Shown: positions 38,459-46,565 of the stretch, piece by piece
Position numbering within the stretch: the first letter of the stretch is position 1
Layout of the letters: each line of letters starts with the position of its first letter
Assembly (NCBI GenBank): GCA_902790905.1
Contig: CADATO010000010.1
Coordinates: 1-63,369, forward strand
Direction of reading: 5' to 3'
Origin: an uncultured Eubacteriales bacterium
GTDB lineage: Bacteria; Bacillota; Clostridia; Peptostreptococcales; Anaerovoracaceae
DNA: 63,369 nt
Notes under the pieces: model-generated
The model's database searches: none
Seen by the model: only the letters and a program-made list of their open reading frames with translations
What the model was told of the DNA's origin: nothing
Made by a program: the position numbers and the translations under genes

Positions 38459-39133
38459 ATGGAAGAGAAGACATATGCAATGCCGATGATCGGCGATCCG
38501 GCTCCGGAGTTCCGTTCCATGACCACCATGGGGAAGGTCAATTTCCCGGAGGACTACAAGGGGCACTGGGTGATCCTGTTCTCGCATCCGGCCGACTTCA
38601 CACCGGTATGCACGACGGAGTTCATCACGTTCGCACGCATGGCGGATGAGTTCGAAGCAATGAACTGCAAGCTGCTCGGTCTTTCGATCGACTCCGTGCA
38701 TTCGCATCTGGCATGGGCGAAGAGCATTGAAAACATCGACTGGAAGGGAGAAGGCTGCGTCAAGTTGCCGTTCCCGATCATTGCGGATATCAGCATGAGC
38801 GTGGCGAAGAAGTACGGCATGCTGCAGACGATCGCCAAGACCCAGACGGTCCGCGCGGTCTTCGTCATCGACCCGGAAGGCATCATCCGTACGATCCTGT
38901 ACTATCCGATGTCCACAGGCCGCAACTTCGACGAGATCAAGCGCATCATCCAGTCGCTGCAGGTACACGACGAGCACCATGTCTCCACACCGGCGGACTG
39001 GCGCCCGGGCGATCCGGTGGTCATGCCGGCGCCGCTGACGCTGGAAGTCGCGGAAGACCGGATGAAGGAAGCCGAAGACAATCCGGACATGGAAATCTAC
39101 GACTGGTATCTGGGCTTCAAGAAAGTCGACTAA
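38459..39133 (+). CDS. Peroxiredoxin of the 1-Cys (Prx6) type
   Basis: A 224-residue thiol peroxidase reducing hydrogen peroxide and organic hydroperoxides. The peroxidatic Cys51 lies in HPADFTPVCTTEF with Thr48; SIDSVHSHLAW and RAVFVIDPEG follow, and the C-terminal arm FDEIKRIIQSLQ...PADWRPGD is characteristic of Prx6-type proteins. TAGGAGG precedes the ATG. It closes the smpB operon before the terminator at 39188. Confidence 0.93.
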   Translation: MEEKTYAMPMIGDPAPEFRSMTTMGKVNFPEDYKGHWVILFSHPADFTPVCTTEFITFARMADEFEAMNCKLLGLSIDSVHSHLAWAKSIENIDWKGEGCVKLPFPIIADISMSVAKKYGMLQTIAKTQTVRAVFVIDPEGIIRTILYYPMSTGRNFDEIKRIIQSLQVHDEHHVSTPADWRPGDPVVMPAPLTLEVAEDRMKEAEDNPDMEIYDWYLGFKKVD

Positions 39134-39187
39134 GGAATCGCAAATCCGCAGGAGTCCCGACGCATGTCGGATCTTGATATCAAGCAA

Positions 39188-39221
39188 GGAAACAGCACCT
39201 TCGGGTGCTGTTTCCGTTTGT
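39188..39221 (+). terminator. Strong terminator after peroxiredoxin gene
   Basis: GGAAACAGCACC / GGTGCTGTTTCC, a perfect 12-bp stem with a TTCG tetraloop, then GTTTGT. Confidence 0.85.
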
Positions 39222-39230
39222 GCGTATCAG

Positions 39231-39304
39231 TGGCGCGGCTGTCACGGAGAGTCCTTCGGCGAACTGAAAACGTTCGCCTCAGGACTCGTCCGTGCGCCGC
39301 GCCA
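39231..39304. repeat. Long intergenic palindromic element (hairpin C)
   Basis: TGGCGCGGC (39231-39239) pairs with GCCGCGCCA (39296-39304). Inside are CACGGA / TCCGTG, AGTCCT / AGGACT and GGCGAAC / GTTCGCC around a TGAAAAC loop, giving an almost continuous 74-base hairpin without a T tract. It lies between a terminator and the ssrA promoter. Confidence 0.7.
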
Positions 39305-39352
39305 TTAATATCGCAACACGGAGACAGCAAAGGTGCTGCTCTGCGGGGGATA

Positions 39353-39380
39353 TTGACATTTGGTACGAATATGCTATTAT
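39353..39380 (+). promoter_or_regulatory. ssrA promoter
   Basis: TTGACA (39353-39358), a 16-bp spacer and TATTAT (39375-39380), with an upstream TGC that makes an extended -10. It would start a short 5' leader processed off the mature tmRNA at 39426. Confidence 0.8.
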
Positions 39381-39425
39381 GACATCGGAAGCAAACAGAT
39401 GTTCGCTTCCGCGCATACTGATCAT

Positions 39426-39780
39426 GGGGGTGTCATGGTTTCGACAGGATCATTGAATCAGGATAAGCGAGCCGCAGTTGGTCCGGCTGCGTTAAAAAGG
39501 ACCCGTTAAATACAAACGCTAAAAATAACAATTCTTTCGCACTGGCTGCTTAGTTCAGCCCCGCGCGTCGGCCTGAGTTCACCTGCAGGCTCATGATCCG
39601 GCGTCGACATGCAGGAAACCCTTGCGTGAGTTCCCGGTAGCGTAAGGGGCCAACGGGATAACGGATCGGCAGGCCGCCTCTCGCCTCGCCGCTAAGCGAA
39701 AATTCCAACTGAGGATGCGCTCGGAGAAATTCCTGTGGATGTGGTTTTGGACGCGGGTCCGACTCCCGCCACCTCCACCA
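39426..39780 (+). ncRNA. ssrA: Transfer-messenger RNA (tmRNA)
   Basis: The 5' end GGGGGTGTCATGGTTTCGAC and 3' end GACTCCCGCCACCTCCACCA are the conserved ends; a seven-pair acceptor stem forms between GGGGGTG and CACCTCC with one G-U pair, and CCA is encoded. The tag frame at 39518-39550 reads AKNNNSFALAA followed by TAG (resume codon GCT), of the Firmicutes type with the ALAA proteolysis signal. The RNA rescues ribosomes together with SmpB (37660). The promoter lies at 39353-39380. Confidence 0.97.
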
Positions 39781-39902
39781 AAACAATCCGCCCGGCGATT
39801 CGCGCTAGCGAGAGCCGTAAGGCGGATTTTTCGCTAGCGATGTCTGCGATTGCCAAGCGCAGCGCAGGCAGAGCAGAAACAGCGCGAACGTGCAACGAGA
39901 AA

Positions 39903-39926
39903 GACAGGCTAATGCCTGCCTTTTTT
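39903..39926 (+). terminator. Terminator downstream of ssrA
   Basis: CAGGC / GCCTG with a TAAT loop, followed by CCTTTTTT. It lies between tmRNA and the convergent homoserine dehydrogenase gene. Confidence 0.7.
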
Positions 39927-39982
39927 GCGAATGAGTTTGTGATGGAGCCGGACACGCGTGACGTCCGACTCTCTGCAGTTTA

Positions 39983-41014
39983 TCAGATCCTTTTCAGCAG
40001 CGTGATCAGATCGCTGTAGATGCCGTAGGCGGTCTGCAGCAGGCCGGGATCGGTCTGGATGATCGTCAGCTCGCCTGCGAGATCCGTGTAAAGCGTGAAG
40101 ACGGCGGATGTGCCGTTCACCGAGTTGTAGGCGTGTTCGCGCGGCAGCTCCTCCGGCTTGACGGAGACTTTGACCCCGTCTTCTGTCTGCTCCGCCCGGC
40201 AGATGTACTTGATGCACATGCCGCGCTGCTTGGCGTCTGCCAGTTTCTCCGCGGTAACGCTGCGGACACTCTCCACTTCGACGTCGTCCGGCGTGATCGA
40301 CGCGTCCATCAGGATGTTCGCCATGGCGCAGATCTTGGCGGCGCCGTCCCAGCCGTCGATGTCCATGGACGGATCCGCTTCCGCCAGGCCGATGTCCTGC
40401 GCGGCCTTGATGGCTTCGTCGTAGCTCTTGCCTTCTTCGAGTAGCTTCAGCACATAATTGGAAGTCCCGTTGAGGATCCCGGTGATGCCGGATATGGTAT
40501 TGCCGTGCAGCGTCTCGGTCATCAGGTTGAAGGTCGGCGTGCCGTCGAGCACGATTGTCTCATACAGGAACTGCCGGCCGGCCTGTTCGGCCAGTTCTTT
40601 GAGTTCTTTGTAATACCAGGCTTCGGGCCCTTTGTTCGCCGTGATGACGTGCATCCCGCGGCGCAGCGCATACCGGATGTAGTCGGCGGCTGGGAGTCCG
40701 TCCCGGATGGACAGGGTGCTCATCTCGACCAGCACGTCGGCCCTGGATGCGGCCATCATCTCCTCAGGCGTTCCCTCAAAGGCGGCGGGGCTTGCGGGAT
40801 CAAACCTGCCTGTTGTCTGCACCTGGCTGAGCGATTCCCTGAGATCGAGCCCGGCCGGATCGACCAGGCTGCCCTTGGACCTGCCGGCGATGCCGGTGAC
40901 GATCACATCTGTGTCAAAGGTCTCACGGAGCCAGTCCTGCTTCTCGAGGAGCAGGGCGGAGACCTTCTGCCCGACGTTGCCAAAGCCGATGAAACAAAGC
41001 TTAAGAGTTTTCAT
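39983..41014 (-). CDS. hom: Homoserine dehydrogenase
   Basis: A 343-residue NAD(P)-dependent enzyme reducing aspartate semialdehyde to homoserine for threonine and methionine synthesis. Seen are LCFIGFGNVGQKVSALL (Rossmann fold), DVLVEMSTLSIRDG, HVITANKGP with the conserved Lys, and the signature GITGILNGTSNYVL followed by AEADPSMDIDGWDGAAK. No C-terminal ACT domain is present, so threonine feedback through ACT is not expected. The start at 41014 has AGAAAGGAA upstream; a farther in-frame start lacks a ribosome site. Confidence 0.93.
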   Translation of the reverse strand: MKTLKLCFIGFGNVGQKVSALLLEKQDWLRETFDTDVIVTGIAGRSKGSLVDPAGLDLRESLSQVQTTGRFDPASPAAFEGTPEEMMAASRADVLVEMSTLSIRDGLPAADYIRYALRRGMHVITANKGPEAWYYKELKELAEQAGRQFLYETIVLDGTPTFNLMTETLHGNTISGITGILNGTSNYVLKLLEEGKSYDEAIKAAQDIGLAEADPSMDIDGWDGAAKICAMANILMDASITPDDVEVESVRSVTAEKLADAKQRGMCIKYICRAEQTEDGVKVSVKPEELPREHAYNSVNGTSAVFTLYTDLAGELTIIQTDPGLLQTAYGIYSDLITLLKRI

Positions 41015-41143
41015 GGTTTTTCCTTTCTTGTGCAGATGCGGTTTCTGCTTTATAAGTTGATTGTAGGGGTTTCCATCCATCCTGTAAACGCTCTTTTGTG
41101 CTATGATAACAAAAGAAGCAACCCTATGATCAGGAGAAGGAAT

Positions 41144-41329
41144 ATGGAGCAGAGCAAGACATTCGGCGTCCTGCAGGACATCAAGAACGGAGAGTTCAGA
41201 GTCGTGCTGACACCGGCGGAGGCCTGCGTCCGGGACGGCGACCACGACGAAGTCGGAGAACTGGGAGCCCGCTTTTGCGGCCGCCTGCCGTATGGTATAA
41301 TGATAGGCAGTTTTGGATTTGTGGATTGA
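41144..41329 (+). pseudogene. Truncated N-terminal fragment resembling alanine dehydrogenase
   Basis: A 61-codon frame with a good ribosome site (AGGAGAAGG). Its first 40 residues, including QDIKNGEFRVVLTPAEA and GDHDEVGELGARF, resemble the N terminus of alanine dehydrogenase, where EIKNNE-RVALTP and GH-V-VE-GAG are conserved. It then ends in unrelated residues without the NAD-binding domain. The end of the frame overlaps a TATAAT at 41296-41301 that probably serves the next gene. It is either a decayed ald gene or a short open frame kept as a leader. Confidence 0.45.
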
Positions 41330-41376
41330 AGGCTCAATGAACCTGTTGACTGAATAAAAAACAAGGGAGAAAGAAT

Positions 41377-42606
41377 ATGTCGTCGATCAAAAAAGAAGCA
41401 GAACGCTGTCTGAAGTGCAAAAACCCGAGATGTGCGGCGAACTGCCCCGTTGCAACGCCGATCCCGCAGGTGATGCAGCTGTTTCTGGACGGCGAGATCG
41501 AGGAGGCCGGACGGGTGCTGTTCGAGAACAACCCGCTGACGGCGGTCACATCGATCATCTGCCCGCATGAGAGGAACTGCGCCGGACACTGCGTGCTGGG
41601 CATCAAGAGCACGCCGGTCGAGTTCTACCGCATTGAAGAGTACATCTCGCGGTTCTATCTGGAAACCATGACCGTGCCGGAAATCGAGAAGAACGGCATC
41701 AAGGTGGCCGTCGCCGGCGCCGGTCCTGCCGGTCTGGCCATGTCGCTGATGCTTCTCGCGAAGGGCTACGATGTCACGCTTTTCGAAGCGCAGGATGATA
41801 TCGGCGGTGTATTGCGGTACGGCATCCCGCCGTTCCGGCTCCCGAGAGACCTTCTGGATATGTACAAAGACGTCCTGCTGCGCATGGGCGTACGGTTCCG
41901 TCCGAACACGCGCATCGGCACCAACCTGCAGATTGCGGACCTCTTCCCGGATGGGTATAAGGCGGTCTTCGTGGCAGCAGGCACGGGTAGACCCAACAGA
42001 CTGGGGCTGCTCGGCGAGACGCTCGGCCATGTGCACTTCGCCATCGACTACCTCAAGTCGCCAGATACGTTCCGGCTCGGCAACCGTGTGGCGGTCGTCG
42101 GCGCCGGCAATGTCGCCATCGACGCGGCGCGCACGGCGATCAGAAGAGAGCGCTCACATGTCACGATCCTGCACTTCATGGGGGAAGAGGATATGACCGC
42201 CAACCGTGACGAAGTCGAGATGGCGGAGATCGACGGTGTCGAATTCGTCCACTATGCACAGGCGGTGCGCATCACCGATGAAGGCGTCCGCTGCGTACGT
42301 GTCAACCGCATTGAGAATGAGGACGGCAGCGTCAGTTTTGAAGAGGACTACACAGAAACGTTCGATGTGCCGGCGGATTCCGTGATCCTGGCGATCGGAC
42401 AGGGCCCCGGCGCGGATGTGAACGCGGGATCGATCAAGGTGACGCAGAGAGGCTTCCTCGAGGTCAACGAGTTCGGTGAGACCAACACGCCGGGCGTATA
42501 TGCAGCAGGCGATATCGTCACCGGCCCCAAGACGGTCGTCGAAGCGGTCGCGTTCGCAAAGAAGGTGTTCCCGCACATGGAGGAATACTTGAAGTCACAG
42601 GCGTAA
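41377..42606 (+). CDS. GltD-like NAD(P)H-dependent FAD/Fe-S oxidoreductase
   Basis: A 409-residue flavoprotein of the glutamate synthase small-subunit family. The N-terminal Fe-S part has CLKCKNPRCAANCPV and CPHERNCAGHC; the FAD site is VAGAGPAGLAMSLML, the NAD(P)H site is VVGAGNVAIDAART, and the C-terminal FAD motif is GVYAAGDIVTGP. Without an adjacent gltA it may be part of an NfnB-like or sulfide dehydrogenase-like electron-transfer enzyme, or a stand-alone GltD-like protein. About 409 residues is shorter than GltD (near 470). GGGAGAAAG precedes the ATG. Confidence 0.87.
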   Translation: MSSIKKEAERCLKCKNPRCAANCPVATPIPQVMQLFLDGEIEEAGRVLFENNPLTAVTSIICPHERNCAGHCVLGIKSTPVEFYRIEEYISRFYLETMTVPEIEKNGIKVAVAGAGPAGLAMSLMLLAKGYDVTLFEAQDDIGGVLRYGIPPFRLPRDLLDMYKDVLLRMGVRFRPNTRIGTNLQIADLFPDGYKAVFVAAGTGRPNRLGLLGETLGHVHFAIDYLKSPDTFRLGNRVAVVGAGNVAIDAARTAIRRERSHVTILHFMGEEDMTANRDEVEMAEIDGVEFVHYAQAVRITDEGVRCVRVNRIENEDGSVSFEEDYTETFDVPADSVILAIGQGPGADVNAGSIKVTQRGFLEVNEFGETNTPGVYAAGDIVTGPKTVVEAVAFAKKVFPHMEEYLKSQA

Positions 42607-42695
42607 GGACAGCCGCGGATCGTGCGGCTGTGCCATCTACGGAGAGCATATCGGAACAGCGAAGCAGGAAAACTGAGAATGAGAAACAGCCGGTC

Positions 42696-42724
42696 TTGCA
42701 ATTGGAGCAGGCCGGCTGTAAAAT
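42696..42724 (+). promoter_or_regulatory. Promoter of the 42807 metal-binding protein gene
   Basis: TTGCAA (42696-42701), a 17-bp spacer and TAAAAT (42719-42724). The predicted start point falls at the edge of the operator at 42732-42749. Confidence 0.6.
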
Positions 42725-42731
42725 AGACGTT

Positions 42732-42749
42732 GGTTAGCAAAGGGTAACC
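42732..42749 (+). promoter_or_regulatory. Iron-type operator, copy 1
   Basis: GGTTAGCAAAGGGTAACC: half-sites GGTTA and TAACC separated by 8 bases. It differs from the 44356 copy at only two positions. It overlaps the predicted transcription start of the 42807 gene. Confidence 0.65.
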
Positions 42750-42806
42750 AAAACGGGTAAACAGGCCGGCTGTACGGCAGAAATCGAAAGACAGGAGATC
42801 ACAGCT

Positions 42807-43193
42807 ATGAGTACATCAGCAATCATCATCATTGTACTGGCAGCACTGCTCGTCGTCTGGGCAGGGTACTGGACCATGCAGAAGGCACGAGGCAAGGCGC
42901 AGTCCAGCTGCTGCGGCACACCGGAGATGGTGACGGCGAAGAAGGTGGACGATACCGATGCATCGCACTATCCGTATGAATACAAACTGTCCATCGACGG
43001 GATGATGTGCAGCAACTGCGCGCGTACGGTCGAGAACTCGCTCAACGAGATGGACGGCGTCTGGGCGCGCGTCAATCTCGGAAAGAAAGAAGCGGATGTG
43101 CTGACCAAGACGCCGCATGCGCAGGAGGATTTTGCACAATCTCTCAGAAAGACTTCCTATCACCTGACTGCTTGCAGTACAATACAGGGGTAG
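42807..43193 (+). CDS. FeoB-associated type Cys-rich membrane protein fused to an HMA metal-binding domain
   Basis: A 128-residue protein. The N terminus is one membrane helix (AIIIIVLAALLVVWAGYWTM) followed by a basic stretch and SSCCG, the build of small FeoB-associated Cys-rich membrane proteins. Residues of about 58-125 are a heavy-metal-associated (HMA) domain with IDGMMCSNC (Cys68, Cys71), the CxxC loop of copper chaperones. Its promoter carries the same operator as feoA and feoB, so it belongs to an iron- or metal-controlled regulon. A role as membrane-tethered metal chaperone is inference. Confidence 0.75.
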   Translation: MSTSAIIIIVLAALLVVWAGYWTMQKARGKAQSSCCGTPEMVTAKKVDDTDASHYPYEYKLSIDGMMCSNCARTVENSLNEMDGVWARVNLGKKEADVLTKTPHAQEDFAQSLRKTSYHLTACSTIQG

Positions 43194-43209
43194 GGAGGAA
43201 AGCAGCTAC

Positions 43210-43866
43210 ATGAAATACATCGACATCAGCAATCACGCAGAAGTTCTTGAATACTACCACCGCGGCAACCAGATCCTGGGCTCGCTGGGCTACACGGATC
43301 ACTCGACCGTGCACACCAAGCTGGTCGCGCAGAGAGCGGCGGATATTCTCAAAGCGTTCGGATACAGTGAAGAGGAGCAGGAACTCGTCATGATCGCGGG
43401 ATTTCTGCACGACATCGGCAACGTGATCAACCGCAAGCACCATGCCGAATACGGCGCACTGCTGGCCAACGAGATCCTGGAAGACATGGACATCCGCATG
43501 GAGGACAGGGTCCGGATCGTTTCGGCGATCGCCAACCACGACGAGTCGACCGGTGTTGCGGCGGAGCCTGTCGCTGCCGCACTGATCATCGCGGACAAAT
43601 GCGATGTGCGCCGCAACCGCGTGCGGGAGAAAGACCCCGCCGGTTTTGATATCCACGACCGGGTCAACTATGCGGTCACGAAGTCGGTGCTTGACCTGGA
43701 GCCGGAAGAGAAGAAGATCATCCTGACATTGACGGTCGATGAAGAGATCTGCACCATGTATGACTACTTCGAGATCTTCCTCGGGCGCATGACGATGTGT
43801 GCGCGGGCAGCGGAAGTGCTGGGGGCAACATTCTCTCTGGTTGTGAACGGCCAGCATGTGCTGTAA
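43210..43866 (+). CDS. HD-domain phosphohydrolase
   Basis: A 218-residue HD-superfamily protein: His31 in YTDHSTVH, the HD pair in AGFLHDIGNVINR (His67, Asp68), AEYGALLAN, SAIANHDE and ALIIADKCDV provide the metal ligands. Such stand-alone proteins hydrolyse nucleotides or cyclic dinucleotides; the substrate is unknown. It begins 17 bases after the HMA protein gene and probably shares its metal-controlled promoter, an unusual link. Confidence 0.87.
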   Translation: MKYIDISNHAEVLEYYHRGNQILGSLGYTDHSTVHTKLVAQRAADILKAFGYSEEEQELVMIAGFLHDIGNVINRKHHAEYGALLANEILEDMDIRMEDRVRIVSAIANHDESTGVAAEPVAAALIIADKCDVRRNRVREKDPAGFDIHDRVNYAVTKSVLDLEPEEKKIILTLTVDEEICTMYDYFEIFLGRMTMCARAAEVLGATFSLVVNGQHVL

Positions 43867-43925
43867 CCGCAGATTGTTTTCTGCGGCGCACGTATAGCCC
43901 GTTCGGTCACTTTCTGCCAAATGCA

Positions 43926-43954
43926 TTGACAGCGGTCCATGAGTTAGCTACAAT
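43926..43954 (+). promoter_or_regulatory. feoA promoter
   Basis: TTGACA (43926-43931), a 17-bp spacer and TACAAT (43949-43954). The -10 is buried in operator copy 2. Confidence 0.8.
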
Positions 43955-43959
43955 TAACT
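43942..43959 (+). promoter_or_regulatory. Iron-type operator, copy 2 (over the feoA -10)
   Basis: AGTTAGCTACAATTAACT matches the xGTTAGC...TAACx pattern with 8-bp half-site spacing, and covers the whole -10 element. Confidence 0.6.
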
Positions 43960-43962
43960 GAC

Positions 43963-43980
43963 GGTTAGGAATCGCTAACC
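43963..43980 (+). promoter_or_regulatory. Iron-type operator, copy 3 (feoA leader)
   Basis: GGTTAGGAATCGCTAACC, with perfect 6-base half-sites GGTTAG / CTAACC. It lies three bases after copy 2, over the predicted transcription start. Confidence 0.65.
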
Positions 43981-44008
43981 GAATGCGAGAAACGAAAGGA
44001 CGGTCAGT

Positions 44009-44296
44009 ATGGAAGCTGCAATGAACCTGCACAATATGACAAAAGCGGCGGAACAGACTGATACTGCCGCGAAAGAAGGAACCATGACGATCCTGGAAGC
44101 GACCCCCGGGCAGACATATACCATCAAGGAAATCAATACAGAAGACGAAGAGATGAACGGTTTTCTCTTCCGTCTCGGTTGCTACAGCGGCGAGCCGATC
44201 ACGCTGATCTCTAAGAAAAAGAAGAGCTGCATCGTCGTGATCAAGGATGGCCGCTACAATCTGGACAACCTCCTCGCGGAGGCTATTCTCGTCTAG
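44009..44296 (+). CDS. feoA: FeoA ferrous iron transport accessory protein
   Basis: A 95-residue SH3-like protein: after about 25 variable residues, MTILEATPGQTYTIKEINT begins the FeoA domain, followed by FLFRLGCYSGEPITLISKKK and VVIKDGRYNLDNLLAEAILV. FeoA is a cytoplasmic partner of the FeoB Fe2+ permease. The promoter is covered by two operator copies. A hairpin with loop AGCGATTCC (44300-44343) and a second promoter region separate it from feoB. Confidence 0.92.
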   Translation: MEAAMNLHNMTKAAEQTDTAAKEGTMTILEATPGQTYTIKEINTEDEEMNGFLFRLGCYSGEPITLISKKKKSCIVVIKDGRYNLDNLLAEAILV

Positions 44297-44355
44297 TTAA
44301 GAAGGGCGCTGAGCGATTCCTGTAAGGGAAGCGGGCGCCTTCTATATTGCACACC

Positions 44356-44373
44356 GGTTAGCATAGGGTAACT
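44356..44373 (+). promoter_or_regulatory. Iron-type operator, copy 4 (feoB)
   Basis: GGTTAGCATAGGGTAACT, differing from copy 1 at only two positions. It lies about 80 bases before the feoB start, so feoB seems to be controlled separately from feoA. Confidence 0.65.
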
Positions 44374-44451
44374 GTCTAAACGGAGCATTTATAAAGTATA
44401 AGACCGGCCGCGGGCCGGCACGCAATCATTGTTTCATAAAGGAGTAATGCT

Positions 44452-46458
44452 ATGAGAATCGCATTTGCCGGCAATCCCAACAGCGGTAAGACGACCATGT
44501 TCAACGCGCTGACCGGGATGAACGAAAAGGTGGGTAACTGGGCCGGCGTTACCGTAGGCAAGAAGGAGGGCCCCCTGAAAGAAGAATTCCGGGGTGCTGA
44601 GGAAGTCACCGCAGTCGACCTGCCCGGTGCTTACTCGATGTCCCCGTTCACGCCGGAAGAAAGCATCACGTCCGAGTTCGTCCGCGACGAGCATCCGGAT
44701 GCGATCGTCAACATCGTCGACGCGACCAACCTGTCCCGCAGCCTGTTCTTCACCACGCAGCTGCTGGAGCTCGGGATCCCGGTCGTCGTTGCCCTGAACA
44801 AGAGCGACATCAACGAAAAAGAAGGCACAAAGATCGATGTCAAGGCGCTGTCTGAAAAGCTGAACTGCCCGGTCATCGAGACCGTCTCCACAGAGAACAG
44901 CGGCCTGAAGGAAGTCATCGACAAGGCGATCTCCCTGAACGGCCAGGCGCAGAAGGCGCCGTACCTGCAGGCGGACATCAACCTGCATGACAAGAACGCC
45001 GTCGATAAGGAAGACAGAAAGCGCTACGCGTTCGTCAACGAGATCGTGGCGGGCGTTGAGACAAGAAAGCAGCTCTCCGCCGAGACAACGAAGACCGATA
45101 AACTGGACAGCGTCCTGACCAACGTCATCGTCGGCATTCTGGTCTTCGCGGGCGTTATGTATCTGGTCTTCTCGATCTCCCAGGCATGGCTTGGACCGTT
45201 CATCGCGGACTGGCTCGTCGGCTGGATCGAGACCTTCCAGGGATTTGTTGCTGACTCCCTCGCGAGTGCACCGCCTGTCCTCGCAACCATCATTGCAGAC
45301 GGTATCGTCGGCGGTGTCGGCGCGGTCGTCGGCTTCCTGCCGCTTGTCATGGTCATGTACTTCCTCATTGCACTGCTTGAGGACTGCGGCTACATGGCCC
45401 GCGTCAGTGCCGTCATGGACCCGATCTTCAAGCGTGTCGGTCTGTCCGGCAAATCCGTCATCCCGGTCATCATCGGCACCGGCTGCGGCATCCCGGCCAT
45501 CATGGCTTGCCGCACCATCCGCGATGAGCGTGAGAGAAGAGCGACAGCGATGCTCACGACCTTCATTCCCTGCGGCGCGAAGATCCCGGTCATCGCACTG
45601 TTCGCAGGTGCGTTCTTCGCAGGCGCCGGCTGGGTCAGCACACTCAGCTATTTCCTCGGCATCTGCCTGATCTTCCTCGGCGCACTGCTGGTCAAGGCAG
45701 TCACCGGCTACAAGTACAGAAAGTCCTTCTTCATCATGGAACTGCCCAAGTGGAAAGTCCCGAGCCTCAAGAGAGCGTTCTGGTCCATGATGGAGCGTGC
45801 GAAGGCATACATCATCAAGGCTGCGACCATCATCCTCGTATGCAACCTGGTCGTCCAGCTCATGCAGACCTACAACTGGCAGTTCCAGGTGGTCGAAGAG
45901 GGCATGGAGGACACCTCCATCCTGGCTTCCATCGCCAGCCCGTTCGCGATCCTGCTCATCCCGCTCGGCTTCGGCGTCTGGCAGCTCGCAGCAGCTGCAG
46001 TCACCGGCTTCATCGCCAAAGAAAACGTTGTCGGTACACTGGCTGTCGTCTTTGCACTGACCAACTTCATCAATGAAGACTTCGAACTGACCGGTGGCGC
46101 CAGCGAGGTCGCTGCAACGATGGGCCTGACCTCCGTCACCGCGCTGGCATATCTGTTCTTCAACCTCTACACCCCGCCGTGCTTCGCAGCGATCGGCGCC
46201 ATGAACTCCGAGATGAAGAGCAAGGGCTGGCTGTGGAGCGCGATCGCACTCCAGCTGTGCACCGGCTACACGGTCGCCTTCCTGGTCAACCAGTTCGGCA
46301 CCCTGTTCACAGAGGGCCATCTGGCAGCCGGCTTTGTCCCCGGTCTCATCGCGATCATCATCATGGCGGTCTGCATCTTCCTCGTCGCGAAGAGGATGCG
46401 TGCGCACTTCGACGAGCAGTACGAACTGCATCAGAAGGCGCAGGCGGCGAACGCATAG
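44452..46458 (+). CDS. feoB: FeoB ferrous iron permease
   Basis: A 668-residue Fe2+ transporter. The N-terminal G domain has GNPNSGKTTMFNALTG, the switch region NWAGVTVGKKEG, DLPGAYSMSPFTPEE and NKSD. A helical GDI-like spacer and the core membrane domain follow (two Gate motifs, including GTGCGIPAIMACRTI and FIPCGAKIPVI with the permeation Cys), with about eight membrane helices. Length is normal. It is followed by a terminator (46493) and a small FeoB-associated protein gene. Confidence 0.97.
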   Translation: MRIAFAGNPNSGKTTMFNALTGMNEKVGNWAGVTVGKKEGPLKEEFRGAEEVTAVDLPGAYSMSPFTPEESITSEFVRDEHPDAIVNIVDATNLSRSLFFTTQLLELGIPVVVALNKSDINEKEGTKIDVKALSEKLNCPVIETVSTENSGLKEVIDKAISLNGQAQKAPYLQADINLHDKNAVDKEDRKRYAFVNEIVAGVETRKQLSAETTKTDKLDSVLTNVIVGILVFAGVMYLVFSISQAWLGPFIADWLVGWIETFQGFVADSLASAPPVLATIIADGIVGGVGAVVGFLPLVMVMYFLIALLEDCGYMARVSAVMDPIFKRVGLSGKSVIPVIIGTGCGIPAIMACRTIRDERERRATAMLTTFIPCGAKIPVIALFAGAFFAGAGWVSTLSYFLGICLIFLGALLVKAVTGYKYRKSFFIMELPKWKVPSLKRAFWSMMERAKAYIIKAATIILVCNLVVQLMQTYNWQFQVVEEGMEDTSILASIASPFAILLIPLGFGVWQLAAAAVTGFIAKENVVGTLAVVFALTNFINEDFELTGGASEVAATMGLTSVTALAYLFFNLYTPPCFAAIGAMNSEMKSKGWLWSAIALQLCTGYTVAFLVNQFGTLFTEGHLAAGFVPGLIAIIIMAVCIFLVAKRMRAHFDEQYELHQKAQAANA

Positions 46459-46492
46459 AGTACGTCAATCCGCAATCAGCAAATCATATAAG

Positions 46493-46525
46493 AAGTGCGC
46501 CGGTATATTGCCGGCGCACTTTCTC
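46493..46525 (+). terminator. Terminator after feoB
   Basis: AAGTGCGCCGG / CCGGCGCACTT, a perfect 11-bp stem with a 7-base loop, then TCTCTCC. Confidence 0.75.
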
Positions 46526-46565
46526 TCCGATATGGTATAGTGAATAGAGAAAGGAGGCAGCTGAT

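Noticed and set aside
39786-39850. Repeated CGCTAGCG palindromes after tmRNA
   Set aside because: Only two short copies in direct orientation without a stem of useful length; nothing further supports a function.
44434-46431. A 665-codon open frame opposite feoB
   Set aside because: Antisense shadow of feoB, extremely rich in Asp, Glu and His as such shadows are.
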